A stretch of 64,000 bases of DNA from Rhynchopus sp. YZ270_cl-10 (GCA_964035575.1 OZ037898.1:1116001-1180000), one strand, 5' to 3'. Shown: positions 29,057 through 38,969, numbered from the stretch's first letter. A program made the numbers and translations. The notes: generated by a model from the letters alone, not told the origin.

Positions 29057-31843
29057 ATGCCTCGTATAATGTCATCTGACAATTCTCGCTTTCAACTCAT
29101 TCACGCAAAGGTAAACCATGCGTCGAACGAACTTGCCAAGACACTAGAACACTGCCGCCGCCCTGTTGCAGCAGCAGACTGCCCACACGCTTACGACGAC
29201 AAATTCACCCTTGCAGAGTACGTTGTGGGGTCGGGTGCAGAGGCGGTGTTGGTAGGCCTGCACAACGTTGGGTTGACCGGCAGCGCTTTGACCACAGCAA
29301 GGGAGGCTGCCACGACGAAGATGGTGTGCATCGAGCTGCGCCACTCCGCCTCCTGCATCTTCAAACGCAAGGTCACCAAGAAACGTGACGGGGTCAACAT
29401 ACAGAGTGAAGTGTCCGGCCTGGCAGGCACCTTCAAGAGGATTGTCGGTGCAGTCACCACAGTGGACGTCTACGAATGGGATTACACCACAACGTGGCAG
29501 GTCTGTGCCACACCGGGGACTGACGCACCTCAGGTCCTCTCTGAGGGTACCACACACAGTCTTTTAGTGACAGCAAACAAAACACCGCCGTACCCGGAAC
29601 GTGAAGCGGAGAAGGTGATTTCTGCAGACATTACGTGGTTGTTGCGGTGTCTTGACGTAGGGTTGCACCCGGTCTTTGTAGTGGACAGGGACGACCCGGC
29701 GTGCACGACGCCTAGGAGAAACCGTGATGTGGAGGAGGCGTTGTCCTGTGTGGTGGCGGTTGGGTGTTGGGGGGAGGAGGTGGCGGCGCACTTCAGGGCA
29801 GTGTTTGGTGCGGAGCCTGGGAACGATCTGGGGATGTGCTTCAACACGGAGACAGTGTCGCCTGCGGTGCCGGTGTTGCTGGAGGTGGGGGAGGACAACG
29901 CGGATACCCCGTCTGCGGTGGATCGCGAGGCGTTGGTGCTGGCAGCGAAGAGGAAGCTGCTGGAAGGGCTGTCCACGGTCAACTCTTCGTACAAAACGGT
30001 GGGGGGTGTGCCCGCAGGGGCTGCCGCCGTCGCGCACGTCGCGTCGTACCTGGTGGTGATGCGGGACTCCATAGAGGATGGTGTGGACTACCTTGAGCTT
30101 CTCCTCCGCGAGCACCTCGTCGCTGCTGTCGGCAAAGTCGTGACGTCCACAGACTTTGCGGAATACATGCAGTATCACTGTAGACGAGTTTTTGTTGAGT
30201 CCGCAGCGCCAACCGCGTTCTGCCGCTCCGTGCGTGTTCCCGGGCATGACCCTGAAGGTGTCGTAGAGATTACCCGCAAAGGTGTGATCCCCACGATATC
30301 ACGCAAGCTTGAAGGACGCACAAAGTTTGCGCTCGATGCGGCAACGGAGGTGCACTTCACGGGACCACAATATATTCACGCACATTGTACACACCGGTTT
30401 TCTACGGAGGAGTTGGGGGACACTACACTACGGTGCAGGGCACGGCAGTTTGGTGGGTACGTCGTTGTGCTGGGGGTGGTGACGGGAAAGGACAGCATTG
30501 TGCCGAAGCATGCGGTGTACGTACGTAACAAGGACGACCTCAGCATTCCTCTGATTTTGGAGGAGATTCCGAGCGCGAAGGAGTTCCGCAAGGCTGTGGA
30601 GTCGCTGTCCCCTGAGCAGCGTCGCTTTGCCCAGGCGTACCGTAGCATGCAGATGGAAGCCACCCTCTTTGCTATCTGCCTTATCCAGATCAAACCACAG
30701 GTGGAAGCGGTGCTGAACCTCCCCGAAAACAGCCTGACGAAAGAGATTGAGCTGGCAACAAGGCTTTCCGAGCTTTTCACGAAGTACCACATTGCGTCTG
30801 ACCTTCTCGCTTATAAAGGCCCAGCGGAATGCTCTGTGAAGGATAAGGTGGAGTATGTACGCTCGAAGGCTGAGGCCGTCTTTGGGATTATTAAAAAGAA
30901 AAAGGCGGAGGCGCTTGCAGAGGAGCAACGTATAAAGCAGGAAGCTGCGGCGGCTGCTGAAATGCAGAGGAGGCTTGATGTGGCTTGGCGGTCCGAGCGG
31001 TTGGAGCGGAGCAGTGTGGTCAACTGCTCCGCACCAATGTCGGGAGCGGTGTTCATGAAGCAGGCGAAGTCGATGAAGAAGAGTCGTGGGTTTGGGTTTT
31101 CGCTTCCGTCGATGCCTTCCTTGCCAAAACTTCGCAGGGACGATGCCGACGACGAAAAATGGAGTAAATCGTTCGAATGTGACGCATTCGACGGCGGGGC
31201 TTACGATGACGAACCATCTCCAGACCTACCTCTACCTATTATGGAAAAGGCAGAAGAACACAACGAAGATGAACACGACGGCCGCGAGGAGGACATCGCC
31301 GACAATGACATTGCTGAAGGTGAAGGGGGTGAAGGTGACGAAGACGAAGCCGCAAAAGATACCCCAAAGGGCACCCTACAGACTGTAGACACTGAGGATG
31401 AGGATATGAGCGCCTTGCCTGACCTTCTGGAGAAGCGGTATGCGGAGATTGAGGACATTGCGTGTTTGCGTCCGACGACGATCTCGGTGGGTGCGCAGTG
31501 GACGCGGGAGCGGCGGGAGGGTCTGCTTGGGCGTGGGGTGCGGGAGACGCTGAAGGCGGCGGGGTTGGAGTCGGAGCGTTCTGCAGCGTTCAGGTTGCTG
31601 ACCTCGCTGACGAAGGGTGGAGAGGTGCCGTTAGCGCGTGCAGAACTGCACGTTGTGACGGTGGCGACACACTGTTTCGACGAAACTCTCATGGACACTG
31701 TGGTCAAGGCGAACGTAAACCCCATAGAGCGTGTCGAAGCCTCAATGCTTCTCACAGCCTCCACCATCCTCGGGCGTCCCGTGAAGGACCTGGTGAAGCA
31801 GGCACACTCATTACCCTCCGCGATTCGCATGAGGGGTGCCTGA
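29057..31843 (+). CDS. Conserved protein of unknown function, 928 residues
   Basis: The start MPRIMSSD at 29057 follows a T-rich leader; the frame opens at 28886, but that part overlaps an S repeat. The N-terminal half is globular alpha/beta. A helical segment at about 512-600 (SPEQRRFAQAYRSMQMEATL, then IQIKPQVEAVLNLPENSLT) and the C-terminus (ELHVVTVATHCFDETLMDTV, then ANVNPIERVEASML) recall protein segments I associate with diverse protists, including stramenopiles, without assigned function; this is from memory. Residues 655-690 are a charged helix, and 711-781 are strongly acidic and disordered. No membrane span or signal peptide. Function not assigned. Confidence 0.85.
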   Translation: MPRIMSSDNSRFQLIHAKVNHASNELAKTLEHCRRPVAAADCPHAYDDKFTLAEYVVGSGAEAVLVGLHNVGLTGSALTTAREAATTKMVCIELRHSASCIFKRKVTKKRDGVNIQSEVSGLAGTFKRIVGAVTTVDVYEWDYTTTWQVCATPGTDAPQVLSEGTTHSLLVTANKTPPYPEREAEKVISADITWLLRCLDVGLHPVFVVDRDDPACTTPRRNRDVEEALSCVVAVGCWGEEVAAHFRAVFGAEPGNDLGMCFNTETVSPAVPVLLEVGEDNADTPSAVDREALVLAAKRKLLEGLSTVNSSYKTVGGVPAGAAAVAHVASYLVVMRDSIEDGVDYLELLLREHLVAAVGKVVTSTDFAEYMQYHCRRVFVESAAPTAFCRSVRVPGHDPEGVVEITRKGVIPTISRKLEGRTKFALDAATEVHFTGPQYIHAHCTHRFSTEELGDTTLRCRARQFGGYVVVLGVVTGKDSIVPKHAVYVRNKDDLSIPLILEEIPSAKEFRKAVESLSPEQRRFAQAYRSMQMEATLFAICLIQIKPQVEAVLNLPENSLTKEIELATRLSELFTKYHIASDLLAYKGPAECSVKDKVEYVRSKAEAVFGIIKKKKAEALAEEQRIKQEAAAAAEMQRRLDVAWRSERLERSSVVNCSAPMSGAVFMKQAKSMKKSRGFGFSLPSMPSLPKLRRDDADDEKWSKSFECDAFDGGAYDDEPSPDLPLPIMEKAEEHNEDEHDGREEDIADNDIAEGEGGEGDEDEAAKDTPKGTLQTVDTEDEDMSALPDLLEKRYAEIEDIACLRPTTISVGAQWTRERREGLLGRGVRETLKAAGLESERSAAFRLLTSLTKGGEVPLARAELHVVTVATHCFDETLMDTVVKANVNPIERVEASMLLTASTILGRPVKDLVKQAHSLPSAIRMRGA

Positions 31844-32288
31844 TGGGGGGTTCTTGTTACAAAAATGGAATAGAAACAGTGGAGATTGCAGAACTGTGAC
31901 AACACAACCGAGGCAACTACACTACTACAACAATTTATCAGAAAAAAAAGGATTGTGACCATCTCCTACTGTGCACTGAGATCCGTTTTTGGGGAAATCG
32001 TCTTATTTTTTTTTCAGAGAAAGGATGAAAGGAAGTACTTTTTTGTAGTGCACTTTCCCCCTTGGAGTCACCCCCTCTAGCCTCGGATGACTAATTCTGT
32101 TTTTCGGTGATGCACTGCGCTTTTTGGTCATCATTAACAAAAATTTTCACTGTTTTTTTCGTTATCTGTACAGGATGTGGACACGACAGAGGCATGTTTA
32201 TTTTGACGACCTTTCTTCGTTTGCAGGTCAGGCCAGCTTTTTTTCCTGCCCGTTAAAAAAGGGCTGGGGTATAAAGGTTGCATCATTC

Positions 32289-32399
32289 GCCGAGCGGTTG
32301 TGAACCGCCTCCGTTCTCTTACGGTACGGAACACTCACGTCCCACCCCTTTGCATGAGCTCGACTCTCGACTGAGATGCGTTTTAGCACGTTTTCAACT
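32289..32399 (+). repeat. S-family repeat
   Basis: Almost identical to the copy at 19377 across the two hairpins and the closing GAGATGCGTTTTAGCAC, then TTTTCAAC. It has GAGCTCGACTCTC where a tRNA-type B box would lie. Confidence 0.7.
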
Positions 32400-32551
32400 A
32401 CCTTTTTTTCCCTTTGAGAATATTGTTAAGGGTCCAGACAGATCGTGAGGTGCTCTCTCAGTACCGAGGAAGTGTTCCTTTGTGATATGATGTCATGTGT
32501 GCACAGAAGAGGGGACATCGATCTTTCAAATATTTCTCTTTTTTTTTTTTG

Positions 32552-32915
32552 AAGGTGGCGTGAGGCTCACGTTCATCTTATAAACTTTTCCTTTTCTTGC
32601 GGTGTAGCATTTTTTCCAACGTTTTTTAAACTAATATTTTTTTGATTTTACATAGAGGTACACAGAGGCTTATGTTATGTTATGGCCACAATGGCTCCAA
32701 AACACTGTGACCTGCGTCCGCCCCGATGTACGGTGAGGCGTTTTGCACTTTTCAACCTCTCTTTTTTCTTTTCTTTTTTTTGAGTTGCTTTCTGTTCTCC
32801 TGAATTGAAATGCATATGAGATTTTTAGCGGTTCTTTTTTACCCCCAAAAAAACACCCCCAGCGTACAGCACCGAAAAAGATGCGTGAGTCATTCATCTT
32901 ATAGCTTTCTCTTCT
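32552..32915 (+). repeat. Two H-family hairpin cassettes (32552-32592 and 32878-32915)
   Basis: AAGGTGGCGTGAG pairs with CTCACGTTCATCTT, and AAGATGCGTGA pairs with TCATTCATCTT. Both are followed by ATA and a pyrimidine run. Confidence 0.75.
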
Positions 32916-33124
32916 GTGATGTGGCCCATTTCCCCCTCTTTTTCCGTTTGGCTCCATTAAAAGAAGACTACAGCGCACAACTCTTGCCTCAACGGGAAGT
33001 AAGGAAAGAGACTGATAACAAAAACCCTGTTCCCAACCCGTTCTTTCCACAAAAAAAAGAAAGTCTGTTTCAACTAGCCGACAGATTTTTAAACCCACAC
33101 CGTTCTACAAAACAATAACAGTGT

Positions 33125-33180
33125 ATAGTGGAGTTCATCCTCGGGTCGTCTTTACTAATACAACCAAGTTTTCAAAAAAA
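33125..33180 (+). repeat. B-family repeat
   Basis: Same sequence as 11984 except a TCGTCTT variant in the middle. It ends in an A-run. Confidence 0.88.
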
Positions 33181-33620
33181 AACAAAAAACAAAAAAAACG
33201 CAAAATAAAACCCTCAAAGAAACGTTTGAGAGTGAAGGCTCGATACCCTACAAAAAAAACGACATCCCAGACCTCGATTTTATTACCCAAACTGGACCCT
33301 ATGTCAAAGAACTCATACAGGCACTGTGTCTGCCAATAATCGCCACTCATCTGAGTGGAAGCGTAGAGCATATCAGATGCCAACCACGAAATGTATTGCA
33401 GCCTGCTAGGACTGCTTTGGGTGTCCACCCCCATATTGTACACCGCAGCCACCCGACAACAGCACAAGCCAATCTTCAGTGCCAGATACTCCTATACCAC
33501 ACCACTGCCTGACACCCAGCCGCCAACAGGCCTTCCGCAGACGTTGCTAGAGGGGTTGTGTTTCGACAGTTTTTTTTTTTTCCAAAAAAATATATAACCA
33601 CCCCCCATACTCCAGCTCCA

Positions 33621-34718
33621 ATGCCGCCTGCAGCATGGCGGAAGCTGGCCTGCGCACCGTTCTCCTTACAACGTACTCTGCAGAGTGGGCAGGTGTTCCG
33701 TTGGGTGCAAGGTGCGGGGCCGGATGAGTTTGTGGGTGTGGTGAAGAAGAGCGTGGTGCGCATGCGGCAGGAGACTGCGTCGTCGCGTATTGAGTATAAG
33801 GTGGCTCTGTCGGTGAAGGGGTCGGATGCGGTGGGGGATGCCGTGCTGCTGGACTACTTCAACGCCACAACGGATGTCAGCGCCCTCCAGGCGCAGTGGC
33901 TGGACAGCACCGCTGCCACCCCACTGCTCTCCCAATGGCGCCGTGTCGTGTCTGCGCAGATTGCGTCGCATGGCAACACTACATACCTCCGCGTCATCCG
34001 GCAGGACCCCGAAGAATGTCTCTTCTCCTTCCTCTGTTCACAGAACAACCATGTATCGCGTATCAGTGGGATGATCGAACGGTTTTGTGTACGTTATGGG
34101 GACCGTATAGGGACAGTGGATGGGAAAGTGTGGTATGCGTTTCCGACTGCAGGCAAGGTGGCGCGGGCGAGGAATGTTGAGGCCGCGCTTCGTGGGTTGG
34201 GGTTTGGGTACCGTGCGGGATATGTCGCGGAAACGGCAAAGCTGCTGGCAAAAGGAGAACCGCTAACCGCACTGCGTGACGAAGGGTGCTCCTATCAAAA
34301 AGTGTTGGAGACGCTGACGGCCTTCCCCGGGGTTGGCAGGAAGGTGGCAGATTGTGTTGCCCTCTTCTCGCTGGACCGTCCTCACGTCGTTCCCATTGAC
34401 ACACATATCCTCCGGATTGCGAAGCAAACACTTACCCTTGCGTTCACCAAAACGCTCACCCCAAAGACGTACAATGCAATTCAAGGTGCCTTCGTGGGGG
34501 AGTTCGGTGAGAGTGCAGGCTGGGCGCATTCGATGATTTTCCACAGTGAGATTGTGAGTGGGGAGGGGTCGAAGCGGGCGGAGAAGAAGGGGAAGAAGGT
34601 AACTCAAGAGAGTGAAGATGATGAAGAAGAGGAGGAGGAGGAAGAAGAGGAAGAGGAAGAGGAAGAGGAAGAGGAAGAGGAGGAGGTAGCACCCCCAAAG
34701 AAGAGGAGAAGAACCTAG
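33621..34718 (+). CDS. OGG1: 8-oxoguanine DNA glycosylase/lyase (OGG1 type)
   Basis: 365 residues. It removes 8-oxoguanine paired with cytosine in base-excision repair. The N-terminal OGG domain has LQSGQVFRWVQ (20-30). The core has FLCSQNNHVSRISGMIERFC (137-156, human FICSSNNN-like), GLGFGYRAGYV (192-202) and the helix-hairpin-helix GPD signature FPGVGRKVADCVALFSLDRP. Catalytic Lys is K241 and Asp is D260 (VPIDTH), at the same spacing as human K249 and D268, so the enzyme looks active. The C-terminus is unusual: a run of more than 20 Glu followed by PPKKRRR, a likely nuclear localisation signal. Start chosen at MPPAAWRKLA, after the T-rich leader. Confidence 0.95.
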   Translation: MPPAAWRKLACAPFSLQRTLQSGQVFRWVQGAGPDEFVGVVKKSVVRMRQETASSRIEYKVALSVKGSDAVGDAVLLDYFNATTDVSALQAQWLDSTAATPLLSQWRRVVSAQIASHGNTTYLRVIRQDPEECLFSFLCSQNNHVSRISGMIERFCVRYGDRIGTVDGKVWYAFPTAGKVARARNVEAALRGLGFGYRAGYVAETAKLLAKGEPLTALRDEGCSYQKVLETLTAFPGVGRKVADCVALFSLDRPHVVPIDTHILRIAKQTLTLAFTKTLTPKTYNAIQGAFVGEFGESAGWAHSMIFHSEIVSGEGSKRAEKKGKKVTQESEDDEEEEEEEEEEEEEEEEEEEEEVAPPKKRRRT

Positions 34719-35157
34719 AAGAGGGAGGGTGGGGGGTGGGGGAGAGGGGGGGAAATAATTTACACATGGTCGAGGGTGTGAAATGTTTTCAACGTAAAAA
34801 ATGAGGGGACCAAAGGTGATCTGATTCTCTTTTGTTTAGCAAATTTTGAGTTCAACAACTGGACTTTTTTTCCCCTTCTTTTGGGAGTCAAAATGTAACG
34901 GTCTTGGAAATGCTCAATAAATAAAAAGGCTCTTTTTTTTTGATTGCTCTTCCCATTTTACCCCCCTCTTTTCTCCTCTATTCTCTCTGTACAACATCCT
35001 CAGGTTACCTTTTTCTAAAAGAAATAAACAAAATAATATTACATAGTTCGAACTCATACGTTCCTGACTTCACCTTAGCGCCCTCAATAACGGTGATATC
35101 GTTGTCGCGAAAAAACCTTTCTCTGTTAGTATTGCAAAGAAAACCAACCAACCCACT
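34719..35157. other. Intergenic, short
   Basis: AT-rich, with an AAAGGTGATCTG fragment of the H repeat near 34813. Pyrimidine-rich sequence near 34950-35010 ends CATCCTCAG, a plausible acceptor for the next gene. Nothing else is seen. Confidence 0.55.
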
Positions 35158-35421
35158 ATGAGCAGAATACTTAGACAGACGAAGGGGAAGCAGTTCGCGA
35201 GAATAATCAAGCCGCATATCACACAAAGGGTGCAAAAGATGGGGTTTTACGCTCCCGAGTCGGACCTAGGGTGTAAGGAATGCTACGGAACAAAGGAGTA
35301 CACGGTGTTCCAAACTATCGGACAGCTTGAGCGCCACGTGGCCAGTTGCCATAACGTGAAGTGGGATATTTATGAGGCCAGGCATTTCAAGGGTGGTGAA
35401 TACATCCCTTCATGTGTCTAA
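35158..35421 (+). CDS. Small protein with a C2HC-like zinc-finger pattern
   Basis: 87 residues. CKECYGTKEYTVF followed by LERHVASCH places Cys-x2-Cys and a His/Cys/His cluster 17-22 residues apart, a likely single zinc site. The N-terminus is basic (MSRILRQTKGKQFARIIK) and could act as a mitochondrial targeting segment or bind nucleic acid. Codon usage is mixed but coding-like, and the gene has its own leader. Family not identified. A chance frame is possible but less likely given the ordered Cys/His pattern. Confidence 0.65.
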   Translation: MSRILRQTKGKQFARIIKPHITQRVQKMGFYAPESDLGCKECYGTKEYTVFQTIGQLERHVASCHNVKWDIYEARHFKGGEYIPSCV

Positions 35422-36053
35422 GATTTTTTTTTTTTGGTTTTTTTTGCATTTTTTTGAGGGAAAAATAAGCCGAAAATTAAAAAAAAAAATACAATCAAAA
35501 GTCTCCATTGAGTCTACGATTCTCGAAAGAAAGAAAAAGTAAAATTAGTAGGCTGGCACAAACGCGAGGATGTGGCATTCAGTCGCAAGAAGTCAAAAAA
35601 GAAAAAAAAAAACATTTTTTGTATTCTTGGCACAACAAAATTGCCAAACGCATCTGAAAACCTTTTTTATTATTGTTGTAGAGAGAAATGTGCACAGGAT
35701 TGGCTCCTGTCCATTTTTTTCTTCATTTTTTTTTTGTCTGTTCCGTGAGAAGAAAGGACCTGTGTGCCCCTCTCTTCTCTCCCCATCTCCTCTCCTACGT
35801 GCCGTGACATCGTCGATGTACTGCGACTTTTTGCATGCTGAACCTGCAGGTACAGTGTGCAGCACTCCGGGAGGAGGAGGAGGAGGGAGGAGGGGGTTCG
35901 AACCTACTAAGTGTCAGTGCCTCGCCATCCTAGAGGCGTTGTGCGCCATATCAGTGTCACCATTTTCCCCCCTCCCTTTTTTTTTTTGCCCCTGTGTGTG
36001 TTGTGCTTTCTCTTTGAATGGAAAGTTTTTTTTTTTTTTTTTTGAAATTAGTT

Positions 36054-36719
36054 CAGGCTCTCCGCTAGGATTTCCGATTTTGAAAATATTCTGTTGATGG
36101 TCCACGTTGGTGGGGTACATGCTTGCGCCGCAGGCGCACGGTGCGCAACTTTTTTTTTTACCAACGCCCGATTTTGGAGGTACCCTAATATTCGCCCCTG
36201 GTTGCCCCAATTGTTGTGTTTATCAATGCATGCATCCAGAGGACCTCTGGTTTACGAAATCGTAGGCACTCCTGTGCAAAAATGAAGTCGGTTTTTGACC
36301 CAAAATCGGGGTGGGTGGGCCATAATTTGCTCCAAATTTGGCCGAAAATTGGGATTTTTCTGAAAATTTTCATTGTGCCCAGCAAAAATCCTTGATTTTT
36401 TGAAGAATTTTCCAAAAAATATGCTATACCCCCTATGACTGGACCCAACTCCCCTCACCCTTTTTTCCCCCGAAAAAAGCCCCCCAAATTCCTAGCTTTT
36501 TTAGCGTTTTTATTTAAAATCACTATTTTAGGGTACCTCCTTTGACTTTTTTGGGACGTTTGAGCACTCACCTCTCCATAACTTCTTCTCCTGAGCTTTT
36601 TTGACAGGTAGAACGGGTCTGAACCACTTAGCAGAACTTTTTTTTTTTTTCTTTTTTTCCCCATTTTCAAAAAGTTCTGTTGACAATCAACAGAACTTTA
36701 GTACCTAGCGGAGTGCCTG
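36054..36719. mobile_element. hAT-type non-autonomous DNA transposon (666 bp)
   Basis: The ends CAGGCTCTCCGCTAGG and CCTAGCGGAGTGCCTG differ by one base, and the 8-bp duplication AATTAGTT is perfect (36046-36053 and 36720-36727). It contains a GCGCCGCAGGCGC palindrome shared with the 3836 element and a GAGTTGGGTCCAGTCATAGG segment (as its complement near 36430) shared with 41230. No transposase is encoded. Confidence 0.88.
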
Positions 36720-36982
36720 AATTAGTTTTCCCCTTTTTTTCTGATTCAGTGTTGTTTGCAGCACCTTAGGCTCCCCTCTGGCTAGGGGGGTGTGCGTGTG
36801 AGTGTGCCCGAAGAGGTGCTCCTCCATTTGCCAAGCCGTAGAATTTGTTAAATTGTATTTATTGGTGTGAAAGGGGCGTGCTATTTTTGTGCTATTTTCT
36901 GCTACTTTCTGCTATTTTCTGCTATTTTGGGGTCGTCAGCCACACCATGTGTTGTTGTTGCTCCCGCGATAACGAATATGAT

Positions 36983-37035
36983 AAGGGTGACTAAGCACAG
37001 AGAGGCTTAGGGTCATCTTACAAACTTTTCTTTTT
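36983..37035 (+). repeat. H-family hairpin cassette
   Basis: AAGGGTGACTAAGC, CAGAGAG loop, GCTTAGGGTCATCTT, then ACAAACTTTTC and T-runs. It is among the best-paired copies. Confidence 0.85.
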
Positions 37036-37413
37036 GTTTTTTTTTGCAGAACAGTCTTTTTAGCATAATATGTGGTACGAGGTTGCATAATACACCGTAA
37101 AGACTTTGTAAAAAAATCTCGGGTTTTTTTTGACCCCCTTTTTTCCCTGTCAACTGCTTGTGTAACGACTTACGCTCCAATCATGCCAAGTATTTGTGAA
37201 CGCGTTTGCACTTTCATTTTTTTTATATTTATTTGTTAGCTTCAACACCACCCCTCAGACTCCCTTCCCCTAGATTCCAAGTGCCCCCCCTCGACACTGT
37301 CTTTCGTTTCTGCTCCCTAGTTGCCACAGAAATTGTCAGGTATTTTTTTTAAAGTACATATTTTGTGCGTGTTCACTCAACACGTCGGTTGCGTAGGGAC
37401 AGAAAGAGGGAGA

Positions 37414-38156
37414 CAGGGCTATTTCTAAATATGGGGTCCGGGGGGTCCAAAATCCAATCCGGGACACAAATTTTTTGGCAGATTTATTTTGTGCCAAAAA
37501 CATCCTTATTTGCATTTTTGGGCTTCACCCGTGCAGTGGTGGGGTCAATCTCGAAAATTGGACAATTTTTTGACCACTTAAATTTTTTGAAAATATGAGC
37601 CCGGTTGCTTATACGTGGGCCCATTTTCGGCCAAAAAATGCTCAAAAAAAATTTCCCCTGAAAATTTTTCAGCCCCAAAACATACTGCGATTGGCATTTC
37701 CGGAATCTGTCCGCGCTGTGGTGGGGTCAATTTGCAGAAATGGCCAAGTTCTTGGTTTTGGTCAAAATGAGTGTAAGGTAAAGGGGCCAAGGTAAATCCC
37801 ACAACCCAGATTTTCTCTCCCAGATGCTGAAACATGAAAATGCGCGAAAACACCGGCATTTGCATTTCCGGAATCCGTCCGTTCTGTGGTGGGGTCAATT
37901 TGCAGAATTGGGCAAGTTCTTGGAGATTCAGAAAATATCAAAAACCCCGTGTCTTGCACAATCTGGAAGAAAACTTTCCAACACAAAAAAAATCGGCAAC
38001 TTTCTTCAAGTAGAAAGCCCATCACCCCTCTCTTGGTAGGTACTGTAGTACGTGCAATTTTTTTGGCAGCCCTGTATATAAGCCCCGTGCAAATTTTTTG
38101 GCAACTTTCATTTTCCAAAAATCAGGGACAGGGACAGGTTTTTAGAAATAGCCCTG
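37414..38156. mobile_element. hAT-type non-autonomous DNA transposon with internal repeats (743 bp)
   Basis: The ends CAGGGCTATTTCTAAA and TTTAGAAATAGCCCTG are perfect. The 8-bp duplication GAGGGAGA lies on both sides (37406-37413 and 38157-38164). Inside, a GTGGTGGGGTCAAT block followed by a TTGGNCAA-type stretch recurs near 37538, 37718 and 37886, roughly every 170 bp. Another copy of the block lies outside, in the element at 38433 (near 38605). No transposase is encoded. Confidence 0.92.
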
Positions 38157-38278
38157 GAGGGAGACAGTATAAAAAAAAACTTTGTCAAACGTTTTGTTAA
38201 AACAAAACCGCCTTTTTTTTAACGTTTTTCTCGAAATGTAATACCGAAGATGTTGGGAAAATATTTGGTCCCAAAATA

Positions 38279-38383
38279 CAGTAAGACAACACACTCCGGT
38301 GGGGTTAAAAAAAAATTAGGGATTTCAAAACTCTTAGGGGCTTTACCCAACCAAAGTTTGTTGTCTTACTGGGGTTTGGACTG
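38279..38383. mobile_element. Miniature TA-flanked inverted-repeat element
   Basis: The outer CAGT/ACTG ends and inner AAGACAACA/TGTTGTCTT arms lie between TA dinucleotides (38277-38278, 38384-38385). The right arm has a 10-base stretch absent from the left. Size and end type match the 106-bp element at 10272. Confidence 0.7.
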
Positions 38384-38432
38384 TATTAAGTTTGGTACAG
38401 TACTGCTTTTTTCGAGGTCCAAATAACCGATA

Positions 38433-38969
38433 CTGGGGGGGAGCTATTAAAGTATACGTATACTTTATTCGGCGGGAATTACTGCTTAAATGGCCAAAAA
38501 ACGAAAAGGGAAAAAAAAAAAAAAATCACTGTTATTTTGGGGTTTCTAGTGGCCGAAACCTCGCGAAAACACCACCATTGACATTTTTGGGCCAATCCCA
38601 GCCAGTGGTGGGGTCAATGTGGAAAAATGAACAATTTTTTGGTGACTTAAATTTTCACAAATCTGAACCCCATCAGCACCAATCGTGTAAAAACTGATAC
38701 ACGCGTTATAGGTCAAAAAGACTCGTTTCTCAGCACAAAGTGACCCCATCACAGCACGCACAGAATCCGGACCACCGAAATCAAAAAAAAAATTTTTCGA
38801 TTTTTTGTGCAAAACTTGCTGAAAAAATTTTTTAGTAAGAAAAATGTACACAAAAACCGTATACTTTATTTCACAGATTTCCACGCTCAAAATGGGTTTC
38901 CGCGCCGTATACTTTATTACCCCCGTATACTTTATTAGCACCGTATACTTTATTAGCCCCCCCCCCCAG
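38433..38969. mobile_element. TA-flanked inverted-repeat element with iterated CCGTATACTTTATTA motifs
   Basis: The left end CTGGGGGGGAGCTATTAAAG mirrors the right end (CTTTATTAGCCCC, then C-run and AG), with TA outside (38431-38432, 38970-38971). The right half repeats CCGTATACTTTATTA, with variants, four times (38858-38956), and an inverted TATACGTATACTTTATT pair lies at the left. Iterated subterminal motifs often bind transposase. It is non-coding. Confidence 0.7.

Larger units (their letters stand above)
31844..33620. other. Intergenic, repeat mosaic
   Basis: An A2 repeat starts 32 nt after the preceding stop (31875-31950). There follow an S repeat (32289-32399), H cassettes (32552-32592, 32878-32915), a CGGTGAGGCGTTTTGCACTTT block (32740) shared with 59090, a B repeat (33125-33180) and a degraded hammerhead-like repeat (33345-33407). 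No gene is supported. Confidence 0.6.

Noticed and set aside
29564-30247. Minus-strand open frame opposite the 928-residue gene
   Set aside because: Rich in Arg/His/Pro, as expected of an antisense shadow; the + frame spans the whole region.
35890-35910. GGGGGTTCGAACC resembling a tRNA T-loop
   Set aside because: The flanking bases do not pair as a T-stem and the upstream sequence is a GGA microsatellite.
36600-36700. T-runs as bacterial-type terminators
   Set aside because: T-runs occur throughout all gaps on both strands and the gene structure is eukaryotic, so they are not informative.
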